From: Planctomycetota bacterium
GTDB taxonomy: Bacteria; Planctomycetota; UBA8108; UBA1146
Direction: 5' to 3'
NCBI GenBank assembly: GCA_016776905.1
Contig: JADHSM010000009.1
Location: 62,001 to 126,000 of the forward strand
DNA length: 64,000 nucleotides
Every line of letters begins with the position of its first letter. Within the stretch, counting starts at the first letter, position 1. Position numbers and translations under genes: made by a program. Under the pieces are notes generated by a model that was not told the DNA's origin, ran no database searches, and saw only the letters and a list, made by a program, of their open reading frames with translations. Positions 10,333-19,115 of the stretch are shown here, piece by piece.

Positions 10333-11859
10333 ATGGATCGTACTTTTCTGGACGTTCTGGGAATTGGAGAATCCAATTCCGGTGCTTATTCTGATCAGTG
10401 GCTCGAGGCTCAAGGGCCCCAGCTAGAGTGTCGTTCACCGATCGATGGGTCCTTATTGGGGACTGTCACCTGTGGTGGGCTCGGGGATTACGAAAAAGTA
10501 GTCACCTCGACCCACGCGGCTTTTCAGGAATGGCGGACTTGGCCCGCTCCCCTAAGAGGGGAAGTGGTGCGAAGGATCGGAGAGGCTCTGAGAGAGCATA
10601 AAGATCCATTAGGTCGTCTTGTGACTGCAGAGATGGGGAAAATACTCCCCGAGGGGCTTGGCGAAGTTCAGGAGATGATCGACATCGCCGATTTTTCCGT
10701 GGGCCTCTCTCGTCAACTTTATGGTCTGACAATGCACTCTGAACGCCCTGGGCACAGAATGTATGAACAATGGCATCCACTGGGAGTCGTCGGTTGTATT
10801 TCAGCCTTCAATTTCCCTGTTGCGGTTTGGTCATGGAACGCACTGGTTGCCGCTGCCTGCGGCGATGCTGTCATTTGGAAGCCGTCTCCGGCGACTGCCC
10901 TTTGCGCTATCGCAACACATAAGATTGCACAAAAAGTTCTGGACGAAATGGATGCTCCACCGATCTTCGGATTGATCGTTGGCGATGCGGATCCCATCGG
11001 AGAAGCTCTCATTGCTGACCGAAGGGTTCCGTTAATCAGTGCAACAGGGTCTTGCCGAATGGGACGAAGAGTTGCAGAGGTCGTCGGACAGCGATTGGGG
11101 CGTAGCCTTCTCGAATTGGGAGGAAACAATGCCATCGTCGTGACTGAGAATGCCGATCTCGATCTGGCGACCCGGGCGGTACTCTTTGGCGCATGCGGGA
11201 CATCTGGACAACGCTGCACGACAACCCGTCGTCTCTTTATCCACGAAAGTGTCGCCGATGAACTCGAAGCACAACTGATCTCTGCATACGGTCAGGTCAC
11301 CATCGGTGATCCCCTCGAGGATGGCATATTGATGGGCCCTCTGATCAATGATGAGTCCGTGGAGAATATGCTTTCGGCATTAACTCAGGTTGTGGAAGAG
11401 GGAGGGGAAGTGATTCTGGGTGGAAATCGCCGTACCGAATCAGTTCCTGCCGGGGGGCACTATGTTGAGCCTGCATTGGTTCGCGCTCGCCATGATATGA
11501 AGATAGTTCACGAAGAAACCTTTGCTCCTATCCTCTATCTGATGCGTTATTCCGATCTGGATGAAGTGATCGATTGGCATAATGAGGTTCCTCAAGGACT
11601 TTCCAGTGCCATCTTTACCCGTGATGTGCAAGAGTCAGAGAAGTTTCTCTCCGCTGTTGGATCCGATTGTGGAATTGCCAATGTCAATATTGGAACGAGT
11701 GGAGCAGAAATCGGTGGAGCTTTCGGAGGAGAAAAGGACACCGGAGGTGGACGTGAATCCGGCTCTGATTCTTGGAAGGCTTACATGAGACGTCAGACCT
11801 GCACGATAAATTATTCAAAGGAACTCCCACTCGCGCAGGGCATTCAGTTCGGATCTTGA
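10333..11859 (+). CDS. Aldehyde dehydrogenase, ALDH7 (alpha-aminoadipic semialdehyde dehydrogenase/antiquitin) type
   Basis: 508 residues, the full length of the family. It is a cytosolic NAD-dependent aldehyde oxidiser. The oxyanion Asn is in SAFNFP (N160), the cofactor-binding Lys in WKPSP (K183), the general base Glu in LELGGNN (E261) and the nucleophile Cys in SGQRCTT (C295). The GQRCTTTRR signature and ELGGNN are characteristic of ALDH7/antiquitin, whose known substrate is the semialdehyde made in lysine breakdown. Substrate assignment is by family only. No lysine-catabolic partner gene is adjacent; the next gene is a membrane protease. The ATG follows a GA-rich segment (GGTGAGCGAGAG). 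Confidence 0.88.
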   Translation: MDRTFLDVLGIGESNSGAYSDQWLEAQGPQLECRSPIDGSLLGTVTCGGLGDYEKVVTSTHAAFQEWRTWPAPLRGEVVRRIGEALREHKDPLGRLVTAEMGKILPEGLGEVQEMIDIADFSVGLSRQLYGLTMHSERPGHRMYEQWHPLGVVGCISAFNFPVAVWSWNALVAAACGDAVIWKPSPATALCAIATHKIAQKVLDEMDAPPIFGLIVGDADPIGEALIADRRVPLISATGSCRMGRRVAEVVGQRLGRSLLELGGNNAIVVTENADLDLATRAVLFGACGTSGQRCTTTRRLFIHESVADELEAQLISAYGQVTIGDPLEDGILMGPLINDESVENMLSALTQVVEEGGEVILGGNRRTESVPAGGHYVEPALVRARHDMKIVHEETFAPILYLMRYSDLDEVIDWHNEVPQGLSSAIFTRDVQESEKFLSAVGSDCGIANVNIGTSGAEIGGAFGGEKDTGGGRESGSDSWKAYMRRQTCTINYSKELPLAQGIQFGS

Positions 11860-11896
11860 ATCCACGAACGGCTGACAATATTCAGGTGTTAAATGA

Positions 11897-12886
11897 GTGA
11901 GTCAGGAATCAAGATTTTTTCGAACCGAGGAGGCGTCTTTGTTTGAGCGGGGTGGACTGAGACTGGGATCTGTTGCGGGAATCACGGTTCGACTGCATTG
12001 GATCTTCCTATTATGGGGGCTTCTGGAGTGGATTTCCCTTTCTCGGCCTGAACCGGGGAGCGATCCATCGATTCAGGGGAACACCGATAGTACCGTCCTT
12101 TACTATCTCGGCTTTTTGTTCGTTTCAGTGTTCCTCCATGAGATGGGGCATTGCAGAGCGGCTCGCCAAGTGGGGGGGAATGCCCACGAAGTTCTACTTT
12201 GGCCACTGGGTGGGCTTGCTAGCGTCGATGTTCCCGATCGACCTGCTCCGCATCTGGCTGTCGCCATGGGGGGGCCCATGGTGAATCTGATTCTCTGGTT
12301 GACCTTGATGCCATTGGCTTATTTTCTTGGGGACGGTTGGGGTTCTTTTTTCTTACGAATGCCGGTCTCTGATCCGCTCTCAATAGCCGCTGCTGTTAAT
12401 TTCGATCTATTAGTTTTCAATCTGCTTCCAGCCTTGCCATTAGATGGTGGAAGAATCCTGCATGCCCTTACATGGGCGAGGCATGGCGAAGGAAAAGCCC
12501 AAAAGGTATTGGTGACTGCTGGAAGAATCGTTTCAGGCGGATTGTTTCTTCTATGGCTGAGCATCGATGGGGCGAGTGGATTCTTGTTGGCGATTGCTGT
12601 CATGATCTTCGCTCAGAGTTACTTTATGTCACGAATGGAAGCCACGGGTGATCAAGAGTGGTGGCAAGGGAGCTCGGTTTCAAAGCAAAGTTGGTGGAGC
12701 AGGAAGCGTGAAGAATTTCAACAGAGACGATTAGATAAGATCACGAAACGGGAAGAACAGATTCGTGAGCGGGTCGATCAACTTCTCGAAAAGGTATCTA
12801 GGGAAGGTCTCGACTCTCTCAGTCGCGAGGAGCGTAGCTTCCTAAAGACCGCGAGTCGAGAATATGAGGGCAGGGGACAAGGTTGA
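11897..12886 (+). CDS. M50-family (site-2 protease-like) zinc membrane metalloprotease
   Basis: 329 residues with a GTG start; a later start is possible because the family core begins near LRLGSVAGI (residue 21). Zinc site HEMGH (81-85) sits in a hydrophobic helix. The second site motif NLLPALPLDGGR (175-186) supplies the third metal-ligand Asp (D183). About five to six transmembrane helices are visible, followed by a charged, probably coiled-coil tail (about 250-329) rich in Arg, Glu and Lys. This matches the short SpoIVFB/Rip-like M50 branch, whose members cut substrates within the membrane. The substrate is not evident from the neighbours. It ends one base before the convergent membrane-protein gene, with no terminator between. 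Confidence 0.82.
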   Translation: MSQESRFFRTEEASLFERGGLRLGSVAGITVRLHWIFLLWGLLEWISLSRPEPGSDPSIQGNTDSTVLYYLGFLFVSVFLHEMGHCRAARQVGGNAHEVLLWPLGGLASVDVPDRPAPHLAVAMGGPMVNLILWLTLMPLAYFLGDGWGSFFLRMPVSDPLSIAAAVNFDLLVFNLLPALPLDGGRILHALTWARHGEGKAQKVLVTAGRIVSGGLFLLWLSIDGASGFLLAIAVMIFAQSYFMSRMEATGDQEWWQGSSVSKQSWWSRKREEFQQRRLDKITKREEQIRERVDQLLEKVSREGLDSLSREERSFLKTASREYEGRGQG

Positions 12887-12887
12887 G

Positions 12888-14723
12888 CTATTTGGGTTTC
12901 CTGGAATCCAGCCGTAAGTCTGGCTGACCGAGTGCCCATTCCTGAACTGCGTCTGGATCGAAATACATACCCTCCAACACGGCTAGAATCGGCGACCATT
13001 CGTCGGTGAAGGTCAACTCTCCCTTGGATCTCGCCAAAGCGAGCCATGATCTTGCTGCTACTCTTCCTGCTAGCCGTCCCCTTCGTGGGGGGAAATCTCC
13101 TTCTCCTCGAATCCATGCCCATGCAGCTTTCGGAGTGCTGGGGAGGTCTGCCATGCTGAGAGTTTCCATGAGTTTCATATCGGAGATTAAAGGAGATTTT
13201 TCTGGTCGGATTTCAAACAAGAGTGCTCTCGGTTGAATATTTTTCCCAGCCATTAAGGGATGGGATAGCGCTTCTGGAAGAGCGACTAATGGTCGACCGG
13301 CATCGAGGAGTTCCTGAATGCCGGAAATCAACTCTGAGTCCTCAAGATTTGAAGAAAGACCCAATCTCTGATGTTCCAGTGAGGACCAGGGTTTTTCTCT
13401 GAGTCCCCATGGATCGAGAATGATGACATCTGGACGCAGTCCATCTCGCCATTGGACCGATACCAGAGCACTGGCCGAAGCGTTTCCTCCTGTGAGAAGA
13501 AGAGCATCTTGAGGAGCGGACTCCAAAACTGAGGCAGCCCACTGTTGAACTAATTGTGAAGTGGGTTTCCATGGAAGCGGCTTTACCAAGAACACGGCTA
13601 CAAAGCAGATGATCAGGGACGAAATGCTAACGAGGAATTTTCGTGAAGGTTGAAATCTAGCCATTCGGCGATGAGCAATCGTTAAAGTCCAACTGCAGAA
13701 CACAAGGGCAGGGAGGCTCGCGAAGAGGAGATAGGGATCCATAGCATCGACGGTTGTGAATCCTCTGACCTTGGTCGATGTGGGTAGAGCGAACGCGCCT
13801 GAACTCATCATGAGGAGCATTAGGCAGGCATCCCCCGGGCGTCGGAGGAGAGACCACAAGAACCCCGGAAGTGCCATCAAGAGGAGAAAAACTCCCACCT
13901 GATGAGTCGAGTTAAAGAGGAGCTCTACTGAGGGGAAATGAAGGCCCGAAATAGAAGATTCCCAGGTTTCTTTCCACTGAACAAAGACTTCTATCCAAGA
14001 AGCCATTGAAGATGATTCCGAGAAGTAAATCGCAGTGAGGAAACAAGGCAGAAAGCCGAAGATCACGCCAAGAATACTTCGAAGGAGATTTCTGAAAATC
14101 AGATCTCTGTTGCTCTGGTCGAAGAGAATCGTCAAGAGTGAGTAGATTTGTACAGGAATCATGGCTGGACCGAAGGCCAACGAAGCGCCGAAGAAGAACG
14201 ATACAGATCTCAATCCTCGACCCGCTTCTGCCCGCATCTGATCCGTAGTTACCAGAAGGAGAGTCCCTGTGAAAAAGATCAATGGAGCGCTTCCTCCATG
14301 GATGACGATTTGAGCAATCCCCGGCGATAATCCTGCAAGGAGAGTGGCGGTGACAACTGTCGACCTTGAAGCGTCTAATTGTCGAAGCCAGCAAACCAAA
14401 ATTGCCAGACCTCCTGTAGTGAGGAAAATGGAAAGAACCTTTGCGGAGATCTCCGGTGAAATTAGAAATGAACTGAGTTTGAGAAGAATCAGTTGAACAG
14501 CCAAAGGGATGGCGATGGTTTCGGGAGGATTCCAGTAACTTGCGAGTAGCCGAGCCGTCGGCCCAGTTTCTGGTCCTAGTGGAACCATCATCCAATACAA
14601 GCAGAAGAGAATCGAGAAGATCACGGCACCTCTGACGAGGGCGATTCTACCCGCAGGTAGGGCCGGTTGTCGCCACGAGGTTTCGTTGATCAAAAACTGT
14701 CGCTCTTCATCTCGGGATTTCAT
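12888..14723 (-). CDS. Polytopic inner-membrane protein, glycosyltransferase-C-like topology, function unknown
   Basis: 611 residues. About ten hydrophobic helices span residues 25-400, then a soluble domain (about 405-611) carries a short beta-rich part with VIILDPWGL and LLLTGGN. The topology of many N-terminal helices plus a soluble C-terminal domain resembles DUF2723 and GT-C glycosyltransferases, but no DD/DE catalytic loop was identified, so that link is tentative. It starts 2 bases after the ubiA stop and is the last gene of the menG-ubiX-ubiA operon. It could handle a lipid-linked substrate, or it may be only co-transcribed. Confidence 0.7.
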   Translation of the reverse strand: MKSRDEERQFLINETSWRQPALPAGRIALVRGAVIFSILFCLYWMMVPLGPETGPTARLLASYWNPPETIAIPLAVQLILLKLSSFLISPEISAKVLSIFLTTGGLAILVCWLRQLDASRSTVVTATLLAGLSPGIAQIVIHGGSAPLIFFTGTLLLVTTDQMRAEAGRGLRSVSFFFGASLAFGPAMIPVQIYSLLTILFDQSNRDLIFRNLLRSILGVIFGFLPCFLTAIYFSESSSMASWIEVFVQWKETWESSISGLHFPSVELLFNSTHQVGVFLLLMALPGFLWSLLRRPGDACLMLLMMSSGAFALPTSTKVRGFTTVDAMDPYLLFASLPALVFCSWTLTIAHRRMARFQPSRKFLVSISSLIICFVAVFLVKPLPWKPTSQLVQQWAASVLESAPQDALLLTGGNASASALVSVQWRDGLRPDVIILDPWGLREKPWSSLEHQRLGLSSNLEDSELISGIQELLDAGRPLVALPEALSHPLMAGKNIQPRALLFEIRPEKSPLISDMKLMETLSMADLPSTPKAAWAWIRGEGDFPPRRGRLAGRVAARSWLALARSKGELTFTDEWSPILAVLEGMYFDPDAVQEWALGQPDLRLDSRKPK

Positions 14724-14725
14724 GG

Positions 14726-15637
14726 TCAGGATACCTCGAAGATCATTGCGATAAGAAACATGAGACTGATCGCAATATTGATTTGAAAGAACGAGATTTC
14801 TATTTTTTCCAAGTTTCCTTTGGAAATGATGAGGTGCTCAATAATGAGAAGAACAATGGTGATCAAGGTTGCTATCACCATAGAGAGGGGGAAACCCATC
14901 ACGAAACAAAGCCCGCCCAGAAGGATCACCATCATCACGTGGCATAACTTTGAAATCAGTAACGCTTTGCCCACTCCAAAGCAGGCGGGGATGCTATTCA
15001 GTGATTGAGCCTGATCTACTTCCGCATCTTGACAAGCGTAAATGATGTCAAATCCAGTCGTCCAAAAGAGAACTGCAGTGCCTAATAACCATGGTATGGG
15101 ATGACTTAAATCCCCGGTGACAACCAACCAAGCTCCCACAGGGGCTAAACCTAGACCGGTGCCGAGCACTGCATGACAAAGCCATGTGACTCTTTTTGTG
15201 TACGAGTACCCCAAGACTACGAGCAAGACGATGGGGGACAGCAGAAGTGCGATGGGACTGATCCACGCGCAGATCCCAATGAAGCCCAGTGCGGACACGA
15301 TGGTTGCCGTGAGCACTTTGCCTGAGCTGAGACGTCCAGCAGGAATCGATCGCTCTGAGGTTCTGGGGTTTTTTCCATCTATATCTTTGTCAGCCCAGCG
15401 GTTGAAAGACATAGCCGCTGTCCTCGCGAAGGCGACGGCAAGAATGATCTGCAAAAAGGCGATGACGAGATGGGGGATTTCACGGGTGGTTTCTGAGGCA
15501 GCGAGGAAACCTGCTCCGATAGCAAATGGCATGGCGAACAGAGTATGGGAAATTTTGATCATTTCCCCGAACTCGATGAAGCTGCCCATTAAACCGGGTG
15601 GAGAGTCACTCGATCGAATCACCTCTCGGTACCCCAC
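14726..15637 (-). CDS. ubiA: UbiA-family prenyltransferase (menaquinone pathway, MqnP/UbiA type)
   Basis: 303 residues with about eight to nine membrane helices. It joins a polyprenyl diphosphate to an aromatic acid in the inner membrane. The first Asp-rich motif is NRWADKDID (79-87) followed by NPRT (90-93). The second is YACQDAEVD (200-208) followed by the SLNSIP loop; both bind Mg-diphosphate. The start at 15637 overlaps the last 19 bases of ubiX, indicating coupling; a start at the Met of MGSFIEF (residue 17) is also possible. Its neighbours ubiX and menG, plus a deaminase-like gene at 21292, suggest it works on a 6-naphthoate-type substrate in the futalosine route rather than in ubiquinone synthesis. 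That is inference. Confidence 0.88.
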   Translation of the reverse strand: MGYREVIRSSDSPPGLMGSFIEFGEMIKISHTLFAMPFAIGAGFLAASETTREIPHLVIAFLQIILAVAFARTAAMSFNRWADKDIDGKNPRTSERSIPAGRLSSGKVLTATIVSALGFIGICAWISPIALLLSPIVLLVVLGYSYTKRVTWLCHAVLGTGLGLAPVGAWLVVTGDLSHPIPWLLGTAVLFWTTGFDIIYACQDAEVDQAQSLNSIPACFGVGKALLISKLCHVMMVILLGGLCFVMGFPLSMVIATLITIVLLIIEHLIISKGNLEKIEISFFQINIAISLMFLIAMIFEVS

Positions 15638-16236
15638 CGATGGAAAAGTTGGTTGTCGACTCCCAGATGGTCAAGGATTCGACTGACGACATAGTCGACT
15701 TGTTCCATGACTGAATCTCCCGGGTGTTGGTAAAAAGTAAGCACCGGAGGAATGATGGTGGCCCCTGCCTGAGAGAGGGTCAGCATGTTCTGTAAATGAA
15801 TCTGATTCAGTGGAGCTTCACGGGGCACGATCACCAAAGGACGGCCTTCCTTGAGCATGACTTCCGCTGCACGCTTAATCAGATTGTCTGAAATACCGTG
15901 AGCGACACTGGCCACCGTGGTCATCGCACATGGGACTATCGCCATACCATCGATAGGAGCAGTTCCACTGGCAAAGGGGGCATAGAAGTTTTTTTCTCCC
16001 CATTCCGTCAGGTTTTCATGTTCCATATTGGCGAACAAACCACGGGTTCCCTGTGGAATACTCATTTCATCATGAGTGACCAGTTTGCCCGTTTTGGAGG
16101 CGACGAGATGGACATGATGTCCAGAATCGAGAAGAAAACGAACAAGGCGTTCGGCGATCACGGAGCCACTGGCGCCGCTGACACCCACCACGAGTTGTTT
16201 GGGGGATTCTGTTTTCTGCTGGTGAGGTGCGCTCAT
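15619..16236 (-). CDS. ubiX: UbiX-family flavin prenyltransferase
   Basis: 205 residues, full length. It makes prenylated FMN, the cofactor of UbiD-type decarboxylases. The glycine-rich FMN site GVSGASG (18-24) is at the N-terminus, PCAMTTVAS and SDNLIKRAAEV segments follow, and REAPLNQIHL carries the conserved phosphate-binding residues. No ubiD gene is in the window, so its partner must be elsewhere. It lies between the unknown 279-residue gene (34-base gap) and ubiA (19-base overlap) in the minus-strand quinone operon. Confidence 0.9.
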   Translation of the reverse strand: MSAPHQQKTESPKQLVVGVSGASGSVIAERLVRFLLDSGHHVHLVASKTGKLVTHDEMSIPQGTRGLFANMEHENLTEWGEKNFYAPFASGTAPIDGMAIVPCAMTTVASVAHGISDNLIKRAAEVMLKEGRPLVIVPREAPLNQIHLQNMLTLSQAGATIIPPVLTFYQHPGDSVMEQVDYVVSRILDHLGVDNQLFHRWGTER

Positions 16237-16270
16237 GATCTGGGCTTCCTTTCAGGAATCGTAACTTTGG

Positions 16271-17110
16271 TTATAGAGGCGGAAGTACCGAACCCCTAGC
16301 GTGACCTTCACTCAATGTACCACCGACTTCCAGCCACGCTCTAATCGCTTCGATTCGATTGGACTGTTGGGTGTCATTATCCCTGCGACTTGAATCGAGA
16401 TCTCCATCAATCCACAAAAGTTGGGTTTGTGGTGTGATGACTTCCTCCGACAAAGAACCGATGAGAATACCGGTGAATCGCAGAATATTTGCTAGGGACT
16501 GAGCGGCTCTTTGTTCAACGAGGTCAAGGAAGACGGTACTTCTATCCATGGACCAACACTGATCACCTGGGCCGAGTAGGAACAATCTTGGACGAGGATT
16601 ACGAATGGGAGCTTCCGAGATTTTCTCAAGAAGGTCTCCTGCAGGCGTGCCGGGGAGCATGACTGTGGCAAGGCTTCGCATCACTCGATCTCTTTGGTCT
16701 TTATGTTTCCCTGATTCTTGATCTTCGTCGTCTTCTGCGGCCAAACTCAAATCGAGGGCTCTTATCGAACTGAGTGGAATCCAACGGGAATCGGTAGGAG
16801 TGACCAATTCTAGGCGATCATTTTCGATTCGAGTTCGAATCGTGCGTCGAATTTTCAGTCGAGTATCGGGCAAATCTTTAACCCAATTACGGACGGGAAG
16901 CGACAACGATTCTGCCAGCTCGGAGACCTTCTCAGCTTCCTTGGCAGTCCCGCCGCGAAGACACCAGCCTTCACAGTTTTTTAGGCGGTAAGTCTCGTCG
17001 AACAGAACTTTACCCAGGTCTTGGGCCATCATTTTGGCGAACTGAGTGAGGTCTGTATTCAGCCCGGGAGCAGCAATCACATGGTGATTTTTCAGATCGA
17101 TTTCACTCAT
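16271..17110 (-). CDS. Conserved-context protein of unknown function in the menaquinone operon
   Basis: 279 residues, not recognised. It begins MSEIDLKNHHVIAAPGLN and has no signal peptide or membrane helix. The middle is a charged linker (EDDEDQESGKHKDQRD, about 130-145). A hydrophobic stretch RPRLFLLGPGDQ and a Cys/Trp-containing N-terminal part (CEGWCLRGG, about 45-53) are the most distinctive features. Its ATG overlaps the menG stop (ATGA), so the two are translationally coupled, and ubiX follows. The position suggests a role with quinone synthesis, but the sequence alone does not show it. Confidence 0.75.
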   Translation of the reverse strand: MSEIDLKNHHVIAAPGLNTDLTQFAKMMAQDLGKVLFDETYRLKNCEGWCLRGGTAKEAEKVSELAESLSLPVRNWVKDLPDTRLKIRRTIRTRIENDRLELVTPTDSRWIPLSSIRALDLSLAAEDDEDQESGKHKDQRDRVMRSLATVMLPGTPAGDLLEKISEAPIRNPRPRLFLLGPGDQCWSMDRSTVFLDLVEQRAAQSLANILRFTGILIGSLSEEVITPQTQLLWIDGDLDSSRRDNDTQQSNRIEAIRAWLEVGGTLSEGHARGSVLPPL

Positions 17111-17868
17111 GCTTTTACTGCCTCATGGACTGCGACATTCCCTGGGAATAAGGGACGCCATTTCACTGCGTGCAAGGGAGTACTGCGTATCACCTCCGCA
17201 AAGCGATTTCCGTCAGGCCAATCTTTCACCGATTCGTCAAGGTAACTGTAGGCTTTCACTTGTGAGCCGGAGAGTAGGTTTCCAATTCCAGGAAGAACCT
17301 TTCCTTGGTACCAATCGGAAAAAGGGCGTAACCAACGGTGAGTCATGGGTGTGAATTCCAACACCATTAATCGTCCACCGGGTTTTAGAACTCGCGATAA
17401 TTCGCGCAATCCTGCTGGAAGATCCGCGACGTTTCTCATGCCGAAGCCCACCATCGCCCCATCAAAAGTATTGTCGGGAAATGGAAGATCGAGTGTGTCT
17501 GCATGAACAAGTTGAGGTCCTTTGAAAGGGCCTTTTTTTCGACGGCGTTTACGATCTCCTGTGAGCAACATCTGAATAGAGAAATCACTTCCGATCACAT
17601 CCAGATTTGACTCTGCGGCGAGAGCCGCCATAGAGAGATCTCCAGTTCCGCAGCAGGCATCCAATACCTTGTGGCCTGGCTTCAACTGCAATGATTTGAC
17701 CGCCTGATGTCTCCACCAAACATCGATGTTAAAAGACAACACGCGGTTGAGCAAATCGTAGCGAGGGGCAATTTCATCGAAGAGGCCACTGATCTTTTCC
17801 CCCGGTTTATCGAGGAATGGATGGGCTTTGTTTGCGTCAGCACTTGAGGGCGGTATTGAAGAGTTCAT
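17107..17868 (-). CDS. menG: MenG/UbiE-type SAM-dependent quinone C-methyltransferase
   Basis: 253 residues, family length. It methylates demethylmenaquinol using S-adenosylmethionine at the inner face of the membrane, the last step of menaquinone synthesis. Signature GLFDEIAPRYDLLN is at 28-41. The SAM site LDACCGTGDLS is at 69-79, and GFGMRNV (141-147) and the post-motif LKPGG follow. The ATG is preceded by GGGGAAG. It is the first gene of the minus-strand operon and overlaps the next gene by 4 bases. UbiE and MenG cannot be separated by sequence; with the futalosine-like deaminase nearby, menaquinone is more likely. Confidence 0.92.
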   Translation of the reverse strand: MNSSIPPSSADANKAHPFLDKPGEKISGLFDEIAPRYDLLNRVLSFNIDVWWRHQAVKSLQLKPGHKVLDACCGTGDLSMAALAAESNLDVIGSDFSIQMLLTGDRKRRRKKGPFKGPQLVHADTLDLPFPDNTFDGAMVGFGMRNVADLPAGLRELSRVLKPGGRLMVLEFTPMTHRWLRPFSDWYQGKVLPGIGNLLSGSQVKAYSYLDESVKDWPDGNRFAEVIRSTPLHAVKWRPLFPGNVAVHEAVKA

Positions 17869-18068
17869 CGTGATTTCTTCCCCGGATCATCCAATGGGCA
17901 TCATGACCGATACCTCATACTTCCGATCATGTGACTCGAATGGGTGCGGGGCAAGTAGATCAAGGACTTCAGTGCATGGTTGCTGGTCGATTTGGGTGAT
18001 AGATTATGCTCAATGGTTAAATTTCGGGTCTTCATCGTAAGGGCCTGAATTCCCAAAGGAGCATCCGC

Positions 18069-19115
18069 ATGAATCTGGCAAGTCCTCTGTCCGCCTTCTT
18101 TCCAGTGAATTCCTTTCCAGTGAATTCCTTTACTGTGAATTCCTTTACTGTGAATTCCTTTCCCGTGAATTCCTTTCCCGTGAATTCGCAGGGTTGGATT
18201 TTCGCGGGGATCATATGGGTGGGTGTCTTCGTATTTTCCCCACTTGGAGTTCATGTCAATGCTGCTGACGGCCCCTGTCTTCTAGATTCACGAAATTCGG
18301 CTGAAGAGTCTTCTGATAAAGATGAAATATTAGAGATGGGTATGAAGTGGGAGACCCCCTCCAAAGCGATTGAGAAATCAATACGGGATCTGAAACCACT
18401 CCTGATCGTGATTCAGTGTGAGGGGGATATTGAGACAGGATCAAAGTTGGAAGCCGTTCTGGAAGACCGTGCTGTTCAGTCGCTGGTTTCCGACGTGATT
18501 TTGCTGAGAGCTGACTGGGTCAAGAGTGGCGATGGTTGGATTTGGAAACCATTCCCTGAAGATTGGTCGGAATCTCGTAAAAGCGTTGAAGATTCGGAAC
18601 GAAAAAATCTGTCAAAAATATTCGGAAAACCTAAAGGTAAAACAGTCGTAGCATTGTTTGATCCCTACCTGAACAAAGGAACTCCTTTCAAGGGGAGTCA
18701 GTTGAAAGCCTCCAAAGTTCGTAAAGTATTGAGGGCGACTCTCAAGGTTTGTCAGGTGTATTCCCGTTCAAGGAAAGCTGGAGAGCAGTTGCTCGATCAG
18801 TCACAACTTCTTGTTCAAGACCAGAAAAATAAAGATGCCATCCGACTGATGACTCAACTCGATTCATTGAAGTTTCCTGAAAGAGAGCCATTACTGGAGC
18901 GTCGAAGGAAATTGCATGAGATTCTTGAGATTCGTTGGAAGAACCGGCGATCAGACGCTCGAGAGATGGAACTGAATCAAAAACTTGCTGCAGCCGCGTC
19001 AAGTTACGAAGAGATCCTTAAAGAGTTTCCTCATCCACCTTGGGAGAAAGAGATTCGCGAAGATATCGGTAGGGTCTGGCGCAGGATTCAGGGACCAGGG
19101 GGAGGTGGAAAATGA
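18069..19115 (+). CDS. Membrane-anchored, thioredoxin-fold-like protein with an N-terminal FxVNS tandem repeat
   Basis: 348 residues. The ATG has a clean AAAGGAG site 7 bases upstream, so the repeat is probably translated. Residues 11-40 are six copies of the pentapeptide FPVNS or FTVNS, encoded by a 15-bp DNA repeat. A hydrophobic helix (42-60, GWIFAGIIWVGV...) follows and serves as signal anchor. Residues about 95-210 look like a degenerate thioredoxin fold (LLIVIQCEGD, VVALFDPYL) without a CxxC pair. The C-terminal 120 residues are charged and helical. The stop overlaps the murQ start by 4 bases (ATGA), so the two are translationally coupled; a functional link to cell-wall recycling is possible but unproven. 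Confidence 0.7.
   Translation: MNLASPLSAFFPVNSFPVNSFTVNSFTVNSFPVNSFPVNSQGWIFAGIIWVGVFVFSPLGVHVNAADGPCLLDSRNSAEESSDKDEILEMGMKWETPSKAIEKSIRDLKPLLIVIQCEGDIETGSKLEAVLEDRAVQSLVSDVILLRADWVKSGDGWIWKPFPEDWSESRKSVEDSERKNLSKIFGKPKGKTVVALFDPYLNKGTPFKGSQLKASKVRKVLRATLKVCQVYSRSRKAGEQLLDQSQLLVQDQKNKDAIRLMTQLDSLKFPEREPLLERRRKLHEILEIRWKNRRSDAREMELNQKLAAAASSYEEILKEFPHPPWEKEIREDIGRVWRRIQGPGGGGK
18099..18188 (+). repeat. 15-bp tandem repeat, six copies in pairs (A-A-B-B-C-C), in frame
   Basis: The unit is TTTNNNGTGAATTCC. The variable triplet reads CCA, CCA, ACT, ACT, CCC, CCC, so identical units sit in adjacent pairs. Every copy contains a GAATTC palindrome. The period is a multiple of three, which keeps the frame of the gene at 18069. 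Confidence 0.95.
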
